Positions 9,665 to 17,736 of a stretch of 64,000 bases of DNA are shown here, one piece after another (position 1 is the stretch's first letter; each line of letters opens with the position of its first letter). Origin of the DNA: Pelodictyon phaeoclathratiforme BU-1 (lineage in GTDB: Bacteria; Bacteroidota; Chlorobiia; Chlorobiales; Chlorobiaceae); contig NC_011060.1 of the NCBI RefSeq assembly GCF_000020645.1, positions 1,812,501-1,876,500 on the forward strand, read 5' to 3'. The translations under genes were made by a program, and so were the position numbers. Under the pieces are notes generated by a model. That model worked only from the letters and a program-made list of their open reading frames with translations. It was not told where the DNA came from and ran no database searches.

Positions 9665-10171
9665 ATGAAAAAGTTATCCGCAAAAGGAGTGAAATGGCTG
9701 AAAGGGTTTCACCTCATTGCCGTTGCATCCTGGATTGGCGGCGCTGTTTCCCTGCTGGCGCTTTACTTCCTGAAAATCGGCGTAGAGGATGGCGGCGTCC
9801 TGTACGGAATAAACAAGAGTATTCATCATGTTGACATGAACATTGTGGTCATTCCGGGAGCTGTCGGAAGTCTGCTGACCGGATTGCTCTACTCCCTGTT
9901 CAGCAACTGGGGATTCTTCAAGCACAACTGGCTCACCTTCAAATGGATTGTAACGGTCACCGCCATTGTGTTCGGAACCTTTTTTCTCGGCCCTTGGGAA
10001 ACAGCCATGATGGAGATCTCCGGCAAAATCGGCATTGCATCGTTGACTGATTCCGCCTACCTCTACAATCAGCAGATGAATCTGATGTTCGGCACTTTGC
10101 AGGTTCTGGTGCTGATCATCACCGTTTTTGTCTCCATCCTCAAGCCATGGAAATCAAAAAAGCAGGCATAA
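9665..10171 (+). CDS. Conserved membrane protein, DUF2269-like
   Basis: 168 residues with four hydrophobic segments, near residues 15-37 (LIAVASWIGGAVSLLAL), 57-77, 88-108 and 140-160. The first helix contains the HxxxVxxWIGG pattern found in small predicted membrane proteins of the DUF2269/CopD-like type. No catalytic motif is evident. Its 3' half has a degraded copy at 10899-11127. Confidence 0.7.
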   Translation: MKKLSAKGVKWLKGFHLIAVASWIGGAVSLLALYFLKIGVEDGGVLYGINKSIHHVDMNIVVIPGAVGSLLTGLLYSLFSNWGFFKHNWLTFKWIVTVTAIVFGTFFLGPWETAMMEISGKIGIASLTDSAYLYNQQMNLMFGTLQVLVLIITVFVSILKPWKSKKQA

Positions 10172-10303
10172 ACAAGCGGGCAACTCCAGATTCGGCTCCC
10201 TTGCAATATTCATAGGCTTTTTTAGAACGCATATTTTACGCTTCTTTATCCCATTCAAGTCGTTTTTCATTACATTGCGAGTAGAACACAAAATTTCAGA
10301 ACT

Positions 10304-10528
10304 ATGACTGACTGGCAAAAACGGATCACGATTAACCCCGAACAATGTGGTGGAAGACCATGTATTCGGGGATTGCGTATAAGGGTAATTGATATCCTTG
10401 ACCTGCTGGCGGCTGGTCTCAGCTCTGAAGAAATTCTGGATGAACTACCCGATCTCGAAAAAGATGATATTCAGGCTGCGCTGAAATATGCAAGCCGCAA
10501 ACTCGATCATCCTGTCATTGCGGCATGA
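10304..10528 (+). CDS. DUF433 antitoxin (VapB45-like)
   Basis: 74-residue DUF433 protein: ITINPEQCGGRPCIRGLRI is the family hallmark, followed by a helix-turn-helix-like DILDLLAAGLSSEEIL and a DLEKDDIQAALKYA tail. DUF433 proteins pair with DUF5615 PIN-like toxins, and exactly that gene follows with an ATGA overlap. It probably binds the toxin and the operon's own promoter. Confidence 0.85.
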   Translation: MTDWQKRITINPEQCGGRPCIRGLRIRVIDILDLLAAGLSSEEILDELPDLEKDDIQAALKYASRKLDHPVIAA

Positions 10529-10869
10529 TCATCTGGATTGATGCACAACTATCCCCCTCTATTGCTGCATGGATCAACCGCAGCTATCCGAATATTCAGG
10601 CACAATCACTGAGGTCTCTCGATCTTCAGCGAGCGGATGATCTTGCCATATTTGATGCCGCAAAACATACCGAAGCAGTGATCAAGAGTAAAGATTCGGA
10701 TTTCCTGAAACTTGTCGATCAGTTCGGCACGCCGCCTCAAATCATCTGGATCACTTGTGGTAACACCTCGAACAACAGAATGAGAGCTGTTCTTGAAAAA
10801 TCTCTTGAAAAGGCTGTGGAATTGATACGTTCAGGCGAGCCGATCGTGGAAATCGGTGACAAAGCCTGA
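10525..10869 (+). CDS. DUF5615 PIN-like toxin
   Basis: 114-residue PIN-like nuclease of the Mut7-C/DUF5615 type. Acidic active-site positions are IDAQLS near the N-terminus, AIFDAAK in the centre, and the SKDSDFLKL motif. The final region IIWITCGNTSN is typical. Members are ribonuclease toxins neutralised by the upstream DUF433 partner, with which it overlaps by 4 bp. Confidence 0.83.
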   Translation: MIIWIDAQLSPSIAAWINRSYPNIQAQSLRSLDLQRADDLAIFDAAKHTEAVIKSKDSDFLKLVDQFGTPPQIIWITCGNTSNNRMRAVLEKSLEKAVELIRSGEPIVEIGDKA

Positions 10870-10898
10870 ATTATTGATTAATAAATGTTCGTATTTCA

Positions 10899-11127
10899 AA
10901 TAGAATGTAACGGTAACAGCAATTCTTTTTGGCCCTTTTTTCTCGGGCCTTGGGGAAACAGCAATGATGAAAATCTCCGGCAAGATCGGTATAGCATCGT
11001 TAACTGATCAGGCTTACCTGTACAATCAGCAGATGAACCTGATGTTCGGTACCTCGCAGGTAATGGTGCTGATGATCATGGTATTTGTGTCCACCCTCAA
11101 ACTCTGGAAATCAAAAAAACAGGCACA
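10899..11127 (+). pseudogene. Degraded partial copy of the DUF2269-like gene
   Basis: This stretch aligns with bases 9946-10168, the 3' half of the membrane protein gene. It keeps stretches such as the GIASLTD and YNQQMNLMFGT codons but lacks the 5' half and has a frameshift around 10935 (extra G in the CGGGCCTTGGGG tract). It is fused directly to a fragment of the DUF433 gene, so a block covering both genes was copied and then shortened. Confidence 0.75.
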
Positions 11128-11185
11128 TTGAACGATTGGCAAAACAGGATCACGATTAATCCAGAGCAATGTGGCGGAAAAGCGT
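11128..11185 (+). pseudogene. 5' fragment of a DUF433 antitoxin gene
   Basis: Matches the first ~60 bases of the DUF433 gene at 10304, including the WQNRITINPEQCGG reading, then diverges. The ~130-bp spacer that separates the two parent genes is absent, so the fragment abuts the membrane-protein remnant. No functional product is expected. Confidence 0.7.
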
Positions 11186-11340
11186 ATGGTCAGCACAAAT
11201 CCATCCTTTAACCGACGCCAACCGATTTTCATAAAACCCATCGCTCACAATAAATCCCTGAAATACTGATATAAATGCCGATAAATCCCGGCATAGCAGG
11301 TTTTCAAGAGCTATATTCAATCAAAGATGAATGGAATACC

Positions 11341-11907
11341 ATGAAAACAATAAAAATCTTCCTCGCCTCATCAAATGAGCTGAAACGTGATCGTGAGCAG
11401 TTTGAAATCGAGATCAACCGCAAAAACAAGGCATGGCATAAAAAAGGCATTTTCCTGCATCTTGAAATCTGGGAAGACCTCTCTTCCAGAATGTCAAGCA
11501 CACGGTCACAGGACGAGTATAACAAGAAGATAAAAGAGTCCGATATTTTTGTACTCCTTGCCTGCAACAAAGTCGGGATGTACACCGCCGAAGAGTTTGA
11601 TACCGCTTTCGGAGCATTCAAGGCAACCAGCAAGCCATTTATTTTCACCTGGTTCAAAAATCCAACGACCTCAACAGAACCAAGCCTGCAGGAATTCAAA
11701 GAGAAACTTGCTGCGCTGGGGCACTTTTATTCAACCTACACCAACAGTGACGATCTCTGGAACCAGTTCAACAAGGAGCTTGAAAGACTTGAACTGGCAG
11801 AATTCAAGAAAAATGAATTTATAAACGCTATCATCGTGAATAATCAGGGAGCTGACATCAAGAATCAATTCAACGGGGGCACATTCAATAACCCGATTTT
11901 TAGATAA
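11341..11907 (+). CDS. TIR-like effector with C-terminal amyloid-like motif
   Basis: About 188 residues. The N-terminal ~135 residues form a TIR-like fold: strand KIFLASSNELKRDREQF, then LEIWEDL, SRSQDEYNKKI-type helix (TRSQDEYNKKIKESD), strand IFVLLACNKVGMYT, and EFDTAFGAFKATSKPFIFTW. The helix Glu in EEFDTAF is a candidate catalytic residue if it is an NADase. A linker leads to NNQGADIKNQFNGGTFNNPIF split as NNQGA and DIKNQFNGGTFNNPIF at the C-terminus. The last 16 residues recur at the N-terminus of the next gene. I start at ATG 11341; an upstream in-frame ATG at 11275 would add residues not seen in the family. Inferred role: effector that kills or halts the cell when its STAND partner is triggered. 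Confidence 0.8.
   Translation: MKTIKIFLASSNELKRDREQFEIEINRKNKAWHKKGIFLHLEIWEDLSSRMSSTRSQDEYNKKIKESDIFVLLACNKVGMYTAEEFDTAFGAFKATSKPFIFTWFKNPTTSTEPSLQEFKEKLAALGHFYSTYTNSDDLWNQFNKELERLELAEFKKNEFINAIIVNNQGADIKNQFNGGTFNNPIFR
11854..11901 (+). other. Shared amyloid-like motif, effector copy
   Basis: Sixteen codons reading DIKNQFNGGTFNNPIF. Compared with the copy at 11922-11969, six codons differ silently and two change the residue (N to D, I to K). Silent divergence with protein conservation argues that the motif is selected as a peptide and is not a fresh duplication. Confidence 0.75.
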
Positions 11908-11915
11908 AAAAACTC

Positions 11916-14369
11916 ATGACTGATATCAAAAATCAATTCAATGGCGGGACATTTAATGATCCGAAATTTATCTATGGTGGTAAGACGATCAATAAATACC
12001 TCGGGACAATACCCTTCATTCCGCAAGTTTTCCAAGGGCGAGAAGAAGACCTTGAAGCCATTCACGACAAACTCTTCAATGGCAACAATCTGCTGCTGCT
12101 GGTCAATGGAGAGGGCGGAATCGGCAAAACAACCCTGGCATCAAAGTACTATCAGACATATCATGAAGAGTACGCTCATTTAGCCTGGGTTTTCGCTGAA
12201 AAAAGTCTGCATGATGCCATTCTCACCCTTGCATATCCTTTGCAGGTTACCTTCTCCGAGAGAATGACGGAAGAGGAGCGGCTTCAGACGCTGCTTTGCG
12301 AAATGGCAGAACTGAAAAAGCCCTGCCTGCTGGTAATTGATAACGCCAACAGCCTTGATGATCTTGCATCGCATTGCCACGCGCTCAATGCCTGCTCTAA
12401 TTTTCATCTTCTGCTTACGACGCGAATCACTGAGTTTGAACATGCAGAGATACATGCAATCAAGCCGCTTGATGAAAAAAATGCCATAACGCTTTTTGCA
12501 AGACTTTACCCAAACCATAATCGTAAAGAGGATAACCTGCTTCAGAATATTTTGGAGGCGGTCGGCTACAACACGCTCGTTATCGAACTGCTTGCAAAAA
12601 ATCTTGGCAACTTCAATAACAAGCTTCGCCAGCGATATACGCTAAGCGATTTGCTCAGTGACCTGCAAAAAAAGGGGCTGTTCGGGCTGAGCCAGAGTGG
12701 CTCCGTCAGCATTGCCTATCACGGTGACGGGCTTGGCCTGCGCAAGGAGAAGCCGGAAGCTATTCTTGCGGCAATGTACGACCTCAGCGACCTTGAAGAG
12801 ACTGAAAAAACGATACTCTCGGTTTTTGCAGTGCTACCGGCTGAACCAATAGGCTTTACAACACTTGAAGAGCTGCTTCCCGGTTTCGACAATCTCGATA
12901 TCACCCTGCTGAACCTGGCAAAAAAAGGATGGCTCGAATTTAATAGCACAACCAACAGCTTCAAGTGCAACCCTGTTGTGCAGGAAGTTACTCGAATCCA
13001 AAATAAGGATGAGCTTTTTGAGGATTGCGAAGTGCTGATCACCACGCTCGCCGAAAAGCTTGAGTATGAACCCGGAACTGGCCATTTGCCAAATATCAGC
13101 TATGACAACGGAACCCTTTATACGAGATACGCTGAAAGCGCATATCATTATACTGCATTATTACGCAAAAAAGAAATAACAAGCCCATTGTTGGAGCGCA
13201 TCGGGAATTTTTATAAAACAACAGGCAATCTCGACAAAGCACTGACTTTCTTTGACGAACGATCCCGTTTAGGTAAAGAACTCTATGAGGCTTATCCGCA
13301 AAATGTCTCCTTCAAAAATGGGCTCGCCATTTCGTATGAAAAACTCGGCGATACTCACTCCGCTCTCGGCAATCTCGACAAAGCACTGACTTTCTTTGAC
13401 GATGAAACCCGATTATTTGAAGAGCTCTATGAGGCTTATCCGCAAAATGTCTCCTTCAAAAATGGGCTCGCCATTTCGTATGAAAAACTCGGCGATACTC
13501 ACTCCGCTCTCGGCAATCTCGACAAAGCACTGACTTTCTTTGACGAACGATCCCGTTTAGGTAAAGAGCTCTATGAGGCTTATCCGCAAAATGTCTCCTT
13601 CAAAAATGGGCTCGCCATTTCGTATTCTAAACTCGGCGAAACTCACTCCGCTCTCGGCAATCTCGACAAAGCACTGACTTTCTTTGACGATGAAACCCGA
13701 TTATTTGAAGAGCTCTATGAGGCTTATCCGCAAAATGTCTCCTTCAAAAATGGGCTCGCCATTTCGTATGAAAAACTCGGCGATACTCACTCCGCTCTCG
13801 GCAATCTCGACAAAGCACTGACTTTCTTTGACGAACGATCCCGTTTAGGTAAAGAGCTCTATGAGGCTTATCCGCAAAATGTCTCCTTCAAAAATGGGCT
13901 CGCCATTTCGTATTCTAAACTCGGCGAAACTCACTCCGCTCTCGGCAATCTCGACAAAGCACTGACTTTCTTTGACGAACGATCCCGTTTAGGTAAAGAG
14001 CTCTATGAGGCTTATCCGCAAAATGTCTCCTTCAAAAATGGGCTCGCCATTTCGTATGAAAAACTCGGCGATACTCACTCCGCTCTCGGCAATCTCGACA
14101 AAGCACTGACTTTCTTTGACGAACGATCCCGTTTAGGTAAAGAACTCTATGAGGCTTATCCGCAAAATGTCTCCTTCAAAAATGGGCTCGCCATTTCGTA
14201 TGTGAAGTTAGGCGTTTTCAACCGCGATGAACGCAGCGATGCAGCAAAAGCTCGCCGGTACTTTGAGCAGGCAGAGGCGTTATGGGCTGAACTGGTGAAA
14301 AGTTATCCCTCTTATGCTGAATTTCAACGGAACTGGTCATGGATAAAGGATAACCTGCACAACTTGTAA
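11916..14369 (+). CDS. STAND/NLR-like ATPase with N-terminal amyloid-like motif and TPR-type repeats
   Basis: 817 residues. Residues 3-18 (DIKNQFNGGTFNDPKF) repeat the effector's C-terminus. An NB-ARC-type NTPase follows: FQGREEDLEAIHDKL lead-in, P-loop GEGGIGKTT near residue 70, Walker B CLLVIDNAN near 143, and LLLTTRI sensor near 170, then a winged-helix region (AAMYDLSDLEETEKTILSVFAVLP, in two parts). Residues ~435-765 are seven 48-residue repeats with ALGNLDKALTFF and NGLAISY cores. Such proteins are sensors: repeats detect a ligand, the NTPase oligomerises, and the N-terminal motif templates the partner effector. It lies 8 bp after the effector gene, so one operon. Function as phage defence is inferred from architecture. 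Confidence 0.85.
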   Translation: MTDIKNQFNGGTFNDPKFIYGGKTINKYLGTIPFIPQVFQGREEDLEAIHDKLFNGNNLLLLVNGEGGIGKTTLASKYYQTYHEEYAHLAWVFAEKSLHDAILTLAYPLQVTFSERMTEEERLQTLLCEMAELKKPCLLVIDNANSLDDLASHCHALNACSNFHLLLTTRITEFEHAEIHAIKPLDEKNAITLFARLYPNHNRKEDNLLQNILEAVGYNTLVIELLAKNLGNFNNKLRQRYTLSDLLSDLQKKGLFGLSQSGSVSIAYHGDGLGLRKEKPEAILAAMYDLSDLEETEKTILSVFAVLPAEPIGFTTLEELLPGFDNLDITLLNLAKKGWLEFNSTTNSFKCNPVVQEVTRIQNKDELFEDCEVLITTLAEKLEYEPGTGHLPNISYDNGTLYTRYAESAYHYTALLRKKEITSPLLERIGNFYKTTGNLDKALTFFDERSRLGKELYEAYPQNVSFKNGLAISYEKLGDTHSALGNLDKALTFFDDETRLFEELYEAYPQNVSFKNGLAISYEKLGDTHSALGNLDKALTFFDERSRLGKELYEAYPQNVSFKNGLAISYSKLGETHSALGNLDKALTFFDDETRLFEELYEAYPQNVSFKNGLAISYEKLGDTHSALGNLDKALTFFDERSRLGKELYEAYPQNVSFKNGLAISYSKLGETHSALGNLDKALTFFDERSRLGKELYEAYPQNVSFKNGLAISYEKLGDTHSALGNLDKALTFFDERSRLGKELYEAYPQNVSFKNGLAISYVKLGVFNRDERSDAAKARRYFEQAEALWAELVKSYPSYAEFQRNWSWIKDNLHNL
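11922..11969 (+). other. Shared amyloid-like motif, STAND copy
   Basis: Codons 3-18 of the STAND gene read DIKNQFNGGTFNDPKF, matching the effector tail at 14 of 16 residues. The motif is rich in Asn, Gln and Gly with Phe and Ile, the composition expected of a beta-arch amyloid fold. It precedes the NTPase with only a short linker. Confidence 0.75.
13226..14213 (+). repeat. Seven tandem 144-bp coding repeats
   Basis: Unit starts, marked by CAATCTCGACAAAGCACTGA, fall at 13226, 13370, 13514, 13658, 13802, 13946 and 14090, exactly 144 bp apart. Units come in two versions, ERSRLGKE (A) and DETRLFEE (B), in the order A B A B A A A. A second variable site (YEKLGDT or YSKLGET) shows that a two-unit 288-bp block was itself duplicated. 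Third-codon positions are nearly identical, so expansion or gene conversion is recent. Confidence 0.92.
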
Positions 14370-14544
14370 GTCAAGAGGTAGCCGTTAAAAGGCGGGATTG
14401 ATAACATATATTTTTACCTTTCTTTGGTTGGCACGAGTGGAAATTGATGGGCGTTGCACCATGCTGAAGCGTATGACCAGCACAGGGCGCAGTGCAAACC
14501 AACATTCACCAAACCTGACGGATTGCTGTTTGTCAATCAAGACA

Positions 14545-14790
14545 ATGGAGATGACGATTTTGCAAAGTTATGAAGCCATCTATGAGCATGGGGCTATCAC
14601 ATGGTTGGGAGAGAAACCGTCGGTCAATCAGGCGCACGTTATTGTAACGATTCTTGACGTGACTGAGACAGCCACAGCTCCATTACGAACAAACAGACAA
14701 CCCTCACCCCTTATAGCAGGAAAAGGGAGTGTTCTGGCAGACCTGACCGCGCCGGTATCACCTGCAGATGAGTGGAACTGCCTCTCATGA
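14545..14790 (+). CDS. VapB-type antitoxin
   Basis: About 81 residues starting MEMTILQSYEAIYEHG, with an IAGKGSVLADLTAPV segment near the C-terminus that resembles IAGKVVIKGDIMSSV in the antitoxin at 18380. The start could be ATG 14545 or 14551. The stop overlaps an ATG that opens a PIN-toxin reading frame (ATGA), the arrangement of vapBC operons, but the toxin is destroyed after eight codons. The antitoxin is therefore an orphan and may be unexpressed. Confidence 0.6.
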   Translation: MEMTILQSYEAIYEHGAITWLGEKPSVNQAHVIVTILDVTETATAPLRTNRQPSPLIAGKGSVLADLTAPVSPADEWNCLS

Positions 14791-14840
14791 TCGTGCTCGA
14801 CACCCACATCAGGGTTAACTGGATTGTTAACGTCTTCTAA
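14787..14840 (+). pseudogene. Stub of a vapC PIN toxin
   Basis: Opens ATG and reads MIVLDTHI, identical to the start of the PIN toxin encoded at 18383 on the other strand, then runs out of similarity and hits a stop at 14838. Only the first active-site Asp (LDTHI) remains. The rest of the gene was lost, with an ABC-permease remnant now next to it. Confidence 0.65.
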
Positions 14841-14854
14841 AAATTAAACGGCTC

Positions 14855-14925
14855 ACCCCGGACGGCCACCTTGCGGTACCGGTTCACGGCAAACCTCACC
14901 ATCACTGCGGTGTAGCCAGTGGTGG
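14855..14925 (-). pseudogene. 3' scar of an ABC-2 permease gene
   Basis: Bases 14855-14925 resemble 16729-16798, the 3' coding end of the ABC-2 permease: CGGCCACCTTGCGGTACCGG against CGGCCACCTTCCGGTAGCGG, followed by similar ACCATCAC and GCGGTGTAGCCAG stretches. Tandem permease genes are normal at the 3' end of this exporter type, so this is probably what is left of the second permease. Confidence 0.55.
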
Positions 14926-14956
14926 ATTAATAGCACTTGATGGTGATGAAAAATAG

Positions 14957-15169
14957 TCAGGAACTCTTCTGTTCATACCTTTTGACAATCGGAAGAAGTG
15001 AGCGCAATGCCTCATTGACAGAGTCATGGTCAGGGAAATATTTGGCCACATCAGTATCAATAACAACGACATTGGTTCCCTCGGAAAATCTCGCTGTATA
15101 CTTGCCCCTTACGCCTTTGCTGAAATCATACTCATCCAGCAGGTCAGGATCATTCTGCATGACTTTCAT
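14957..15169 (-). CDS. Antitoxin partner of the BrnT-like toxin
   Basis: 70 residues starting MKVMQNDPDLLDEYDFSKG, with a GKYTARFSEGTNVVVID centre and a FPDHDSVNEALRSLLPI helix. I start at 15169 because GAGAGG lies just upstream. The 5' end lies within the last 20 bp of the BrnT-like gene. It is probably the antitoxin. A mutated copy of its last ~28 codons occurs at 17884-17975. Confidence 0.75.
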   Translation of the reverse strand: MKVMQNDPDLLDEYDFSKGVRGKYTARFSEGTNVVVIDTDVAKYFPDHDSVNEALRSLLPIVKRYEQKSS

Positions 15170-15431
15170 ACTGTAACCTCTCGTTTTTCGTCGCCTTTCT
15201 GGCACTGATTATTCGAAGTATATCTCCCCGCTCCGTATGAACGACAGTTAATATACGGTTTTTATGAGATCTCCCAATGACCACAAACCGATCCTCATTT
15301 TCAGAATGAAGGGGGTCGTGGAGTGTCAGTGAAAGAGTGTCTCCAAAAACTGTACTGGCCTCATCGAAAGAAATTCCATGTTTTTGTTCATTGCTGAACG
15401 CCTTTTGACTATTCCACTCAAACGATAGCAT
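15150..15431 (-). CDS. brnT: BrnT-family ribonuclease toxin
   Basis: 93 residues with the BrnT pattern: FEWNSQKAFSNEQKHGISFDEA at the N-terminus (written here in parts: FEWNSQKA, NEQKHGISFDEA), a DPLHSENEDRFVVIGRS strand pair, and RIISARKATKNERLQYE at the C-terminus. BrnT toxins fold like RelE and cut RNA. Order here is toxin then antitoxin, as in brnTA operons. Confidence 0.85.
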   Translation of the reverse strand: MLSFEWNSQKAFSNEQKHGISFDEASTVFGDTLSLTLHDPLHSENEDRFVVIGRSHKNRILTVVHTERGDILRIISARKATKNERLQYESHAE

Positions 15432-15572
15432 GTTTGGCCATTTTTTTATTTATGCTCTTGCCTCCAATCACGAGATTAAGCTTTCCAGGCTCCTCTCCCT
15501 GTACAGAAGAAAGGGCCCAAAATTCTTTATATCAAATGACTTGATCATTGGATTAATCCACCGTATAGAAGT

Positions 15573-15800
15573 TCACGCCTTCTGTTGTTGAAGACGTTCT
15601 CCGAGCCAAACTTTAATCACAGACTGACGCGATACGCCAAGACAGGTTGCCTCTTTATCGAGTGAGTCAATCATCCTGACAGGGAAATCAACATCCACCC
15701 TTTTGTGCTGTTGTTTTATCCTTTTCGCCTTGCTCAGGTCAAGGAAATTGGTGATATCTGCACCATCATCAAATTGCTTGTCAAATTCCTCTGTTTTCAT
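15573..15800 (-). CDS. brnA: BrnA-type antitoxin, apparently orphan
   Basis: 75 residues: acidic N-terminal FDDGADITNFLDLSKAKR, then a ribbon-helix-helix segment VDVDFPVRMIDSLDKEA and SRQSVIKVWLGERL. This is the BrnA antitoxin family, whose gene normally follows brnT. Here no brnT lies directly upstream; the next gene upstream (15850, minus strand) is an acetyltransferase toxin. The nearby BrnT at 15150 already has a different partner. Confidence 0.78.
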   Translation of the reverse strand: MKTEEFDKQFDDGADITNFLDLSKAKRIKQQHKRVDVDFPVRMIDSLDKEATCLGVSRQSVIKVWLGERLQQQKA

Positions 15801-15849
15801 GGATCGTTAACTCCTCGGGACGAAATCTCCTTACTGCAATTATGAGAAG

Positions 15850-16353
15850 CTACTCACCAATCATCCGACGAATATCTTTGAGTAACAGAAACATATGATA
15901 TGGGTCGGTCGGTGAGGGGATAAAATCAAAATGCGCATAAAATTCCTGCGCAGCCTCATCTTTGGCGTGGACAGCGAAGGCTCGGATACCTGCAATATCA
16001 GCGGCTTGCATAGTTCGTCGCATTGCGTCTTTCAAAAGGCCAGCGCCAATCCCGCGCTTCTGCCATTTGTTGCTCACAGCCAGACGTGCCAGCAACATGA
16101 TTGGAACCGGATGTCGCGCGACTCCCCTGATGAGGCGTTGTGGCGAATCTTCATAATTTACCTGACCAACGGCAAGTGTATAGAAGCCGACAATCGAAAG
16201 GTCTGCCAGCCCGACATAGGTTTGCGATGAACAAGCCTGTTGATTGACCAGAGCATAGCGAACAAGGAACCGGTTTAGTTCCTTGCTGCCGCAATCAAAA
16301 TCTGCTCTATCATGATCACTGCGTGGCTTTTCAATGGAGAAGCGCGTTGACAT
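15850..16353 (-). CDS. GNAT acetyltransferase toxin (TacT-like)
   Basis: 167-residue GNAT protein. N-terminal FDCGSKELNRFLVRYA, a TYVGLAD strand, the acetyl-CoA site LLARLAVSNKWQKRGIGAGLL (given in parts: LLARLAVSNKW, QKRGIGAGLL) and a closing EFYAHFDFIPSP. TacT-type toxins acetylate aminoacyl-tRNA and stop translation. The upstream DUF1778 gene, 6 bp away, is the cognate antitoxin. Confidence 0.87.
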   Translation of the reverse strand: MSTRFSIEKPRSDHDRADFDCGSKELNRFLVRYALVNQQACSSQTYVGLADLSIVGFYTLAVGQVNYEDSPQRLIRGVARHPVPIMLLARLAVSNKWQKRGIGAGLLKDAMRRTMQAADIAGIRAFAVHAKDEAAQEFYAHFDFIPSPTDPYHMFLLLKDIRRMIGE

Positions 16354-16359
16354 AAAGCG

Positions 16360-16638
16360 TTACTTTTCGAAAATACTCTGCTCCTGAAAAAGCTTCTTGA
16401 GCCTTGGCAACTCGCGTGGAGAGGCATCAAGCGCTGCTATAAATGCCGTCCATTGCGTTACATCAAGGCTAAAAGAACGGCGATCGGCCAACGTCTCTTC
16501 TGCACGAGAAAGAGCGCTCTCCAGCACAAATTCACTTAATGTGCGATTTGAAGCAATTGCAGCGCTGCGTAACACCTGCTTGGCCTGCTGTGACAGGCGA
16601 AGATCAAGTTTTTCGGTTTTGGCAGCTTGTGTTGTCAT
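16360..16638 (-). CDS. DUF1778 antitoxin (TacA-like)
   Basis: 92-residue ribbon-helix-helix antitoxin: KLDLRLSQQAKQVLRSAAIA, then SNRTLSEFVLESALSRAEE and a C-terminal toxin-binding tail ending LKKLFQEQSIFEK. It should neutralise the GNAT toxin encoded 6 bp downstream and autorepress. The order antitoxin-toxin and the short spacing are typical of tacAT. Confidence 0.87.
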   Translation of the reverse strand: MTTQAAKTEKLDLRLSQQAKQVLRSAAIASNRTLSEFVLESALSRAEETLADRRSFSLDVTQWTAFIAALDASPRELPRLKKLFQEQSIFEK

Positions 16639-16727
16639 GAAAAAATCTCTTTTGTTTTCAATTCACAAGGCAATATAACAGAAATGCCCGACATTGTCGT
16701 GACAAATAACATTGCAGAGAATACCCC

Positions 16728-17736
16728 TCACGCGGCCACCTTCCGGTAGCGGTTCACTGCCAGTGCAACCATCACAGCGGCATAGGCGACGAGCCAGAAC
16801 AGTTGCACACGGATCTCCATTAATCCTGACCCTTTGAGCATGACGCGGCGCATGATATCGACGAAGTGACGGACGGGGTTGACGAGGGTCATGGTCTGGG
16901 CCCAATGGGGCATGCTTTCAATGGCGGTAAAGAGACCGCTCATCAGGGTGAAGATAACCATGAAGAACCAGGCAACGAACATGGCCTGCTGCTGGGTTTT
17001 GGTGATGGTGGAGATGAGGAGCCCCATACCAAGCACGACGAGCATGTAGATGGCTGAGACGAGGTAGATGAGCCAGTAACTGCCGAGCATGGGGACGTGA
17101 AAGATGAGGCGGGCAATCAGCAGGCCGATGCTCATTTCAGCAAGGCCGATAATCCAGAACGGAAGCAGTTTACCGGTGATGAACTGATAGCATGAGAATG
17201 AGCGCCATCAGCCCCGGCACAAAAAGATAGACACTTTTGAGCGAAGGATTAAACATCATGAGGGGCACCGCCTCAACGCCCACCTCTGCCGACCCGAATG
17301 CCGCGTTCCGATACTCCTGCAGCACCGACGCCGTGTAACCGATGATGATTTTCGAGACATTGGGGTTTGACCCATCAGTAATCACCGAAACGGTTCCCCT
17401 CCCATCCCGAATCATGCGCGCCGCGAAGCCCGGTTCAAAGACAATCGCCTCGGCAATGCTCCCTTCAGAGAATGCGTGCTCAATTTCTTGTGTGGAGTGC
17501 AGCTCCTTTGCCATGACAAAATAGCCTGACGAGGCGAGCTTGTCGGTAATATCACGGGTAACCGCATCGTGCGACTGGTCATAGATCCCGAGATTGACCT
17601 CCTGAATTTCGTTGCGGATGGCAAAGCCAAAGAGGAGCAACTGGATAAGCGGCATCCCGAAAAGAATAGCCGCCGTTCTGCGGTCACGAAAAATGTGGTA
17701 AAACTCCTTGAGCACAAAGCCCCTGAAACTCTGCAT
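16728..17736 (-). pseudogene. ABC-2 type permease, broken by deletion/frameshift
   Basis: Two frames make one YbhS/YbhR-like exporter permease. The first (17736 to ~17195) reads MQSFRGFVLKEFYHIFRDRR through LFVPGLMALILML. The second (~17195 to 16728) reads YQFITGKLLPFWIIGLAEM to VNRYRKVAA. The family has ~25 more residues between these blocks, including the conserved EKE/RGTME loop, so a deletion of about 75 bp removed the loop and shifted the frame. The ATPase and HlyD remnants at 20.2-20.5 kb are probably from the same operon. Confidence 0.82.

Noticed and set aside
13226..14213. Regular repeats that could suggest a CRISPR array
   Set aside because: Units are 144 bp, contiguous, in frame and encode a protein repeat; there are no unique spacers.
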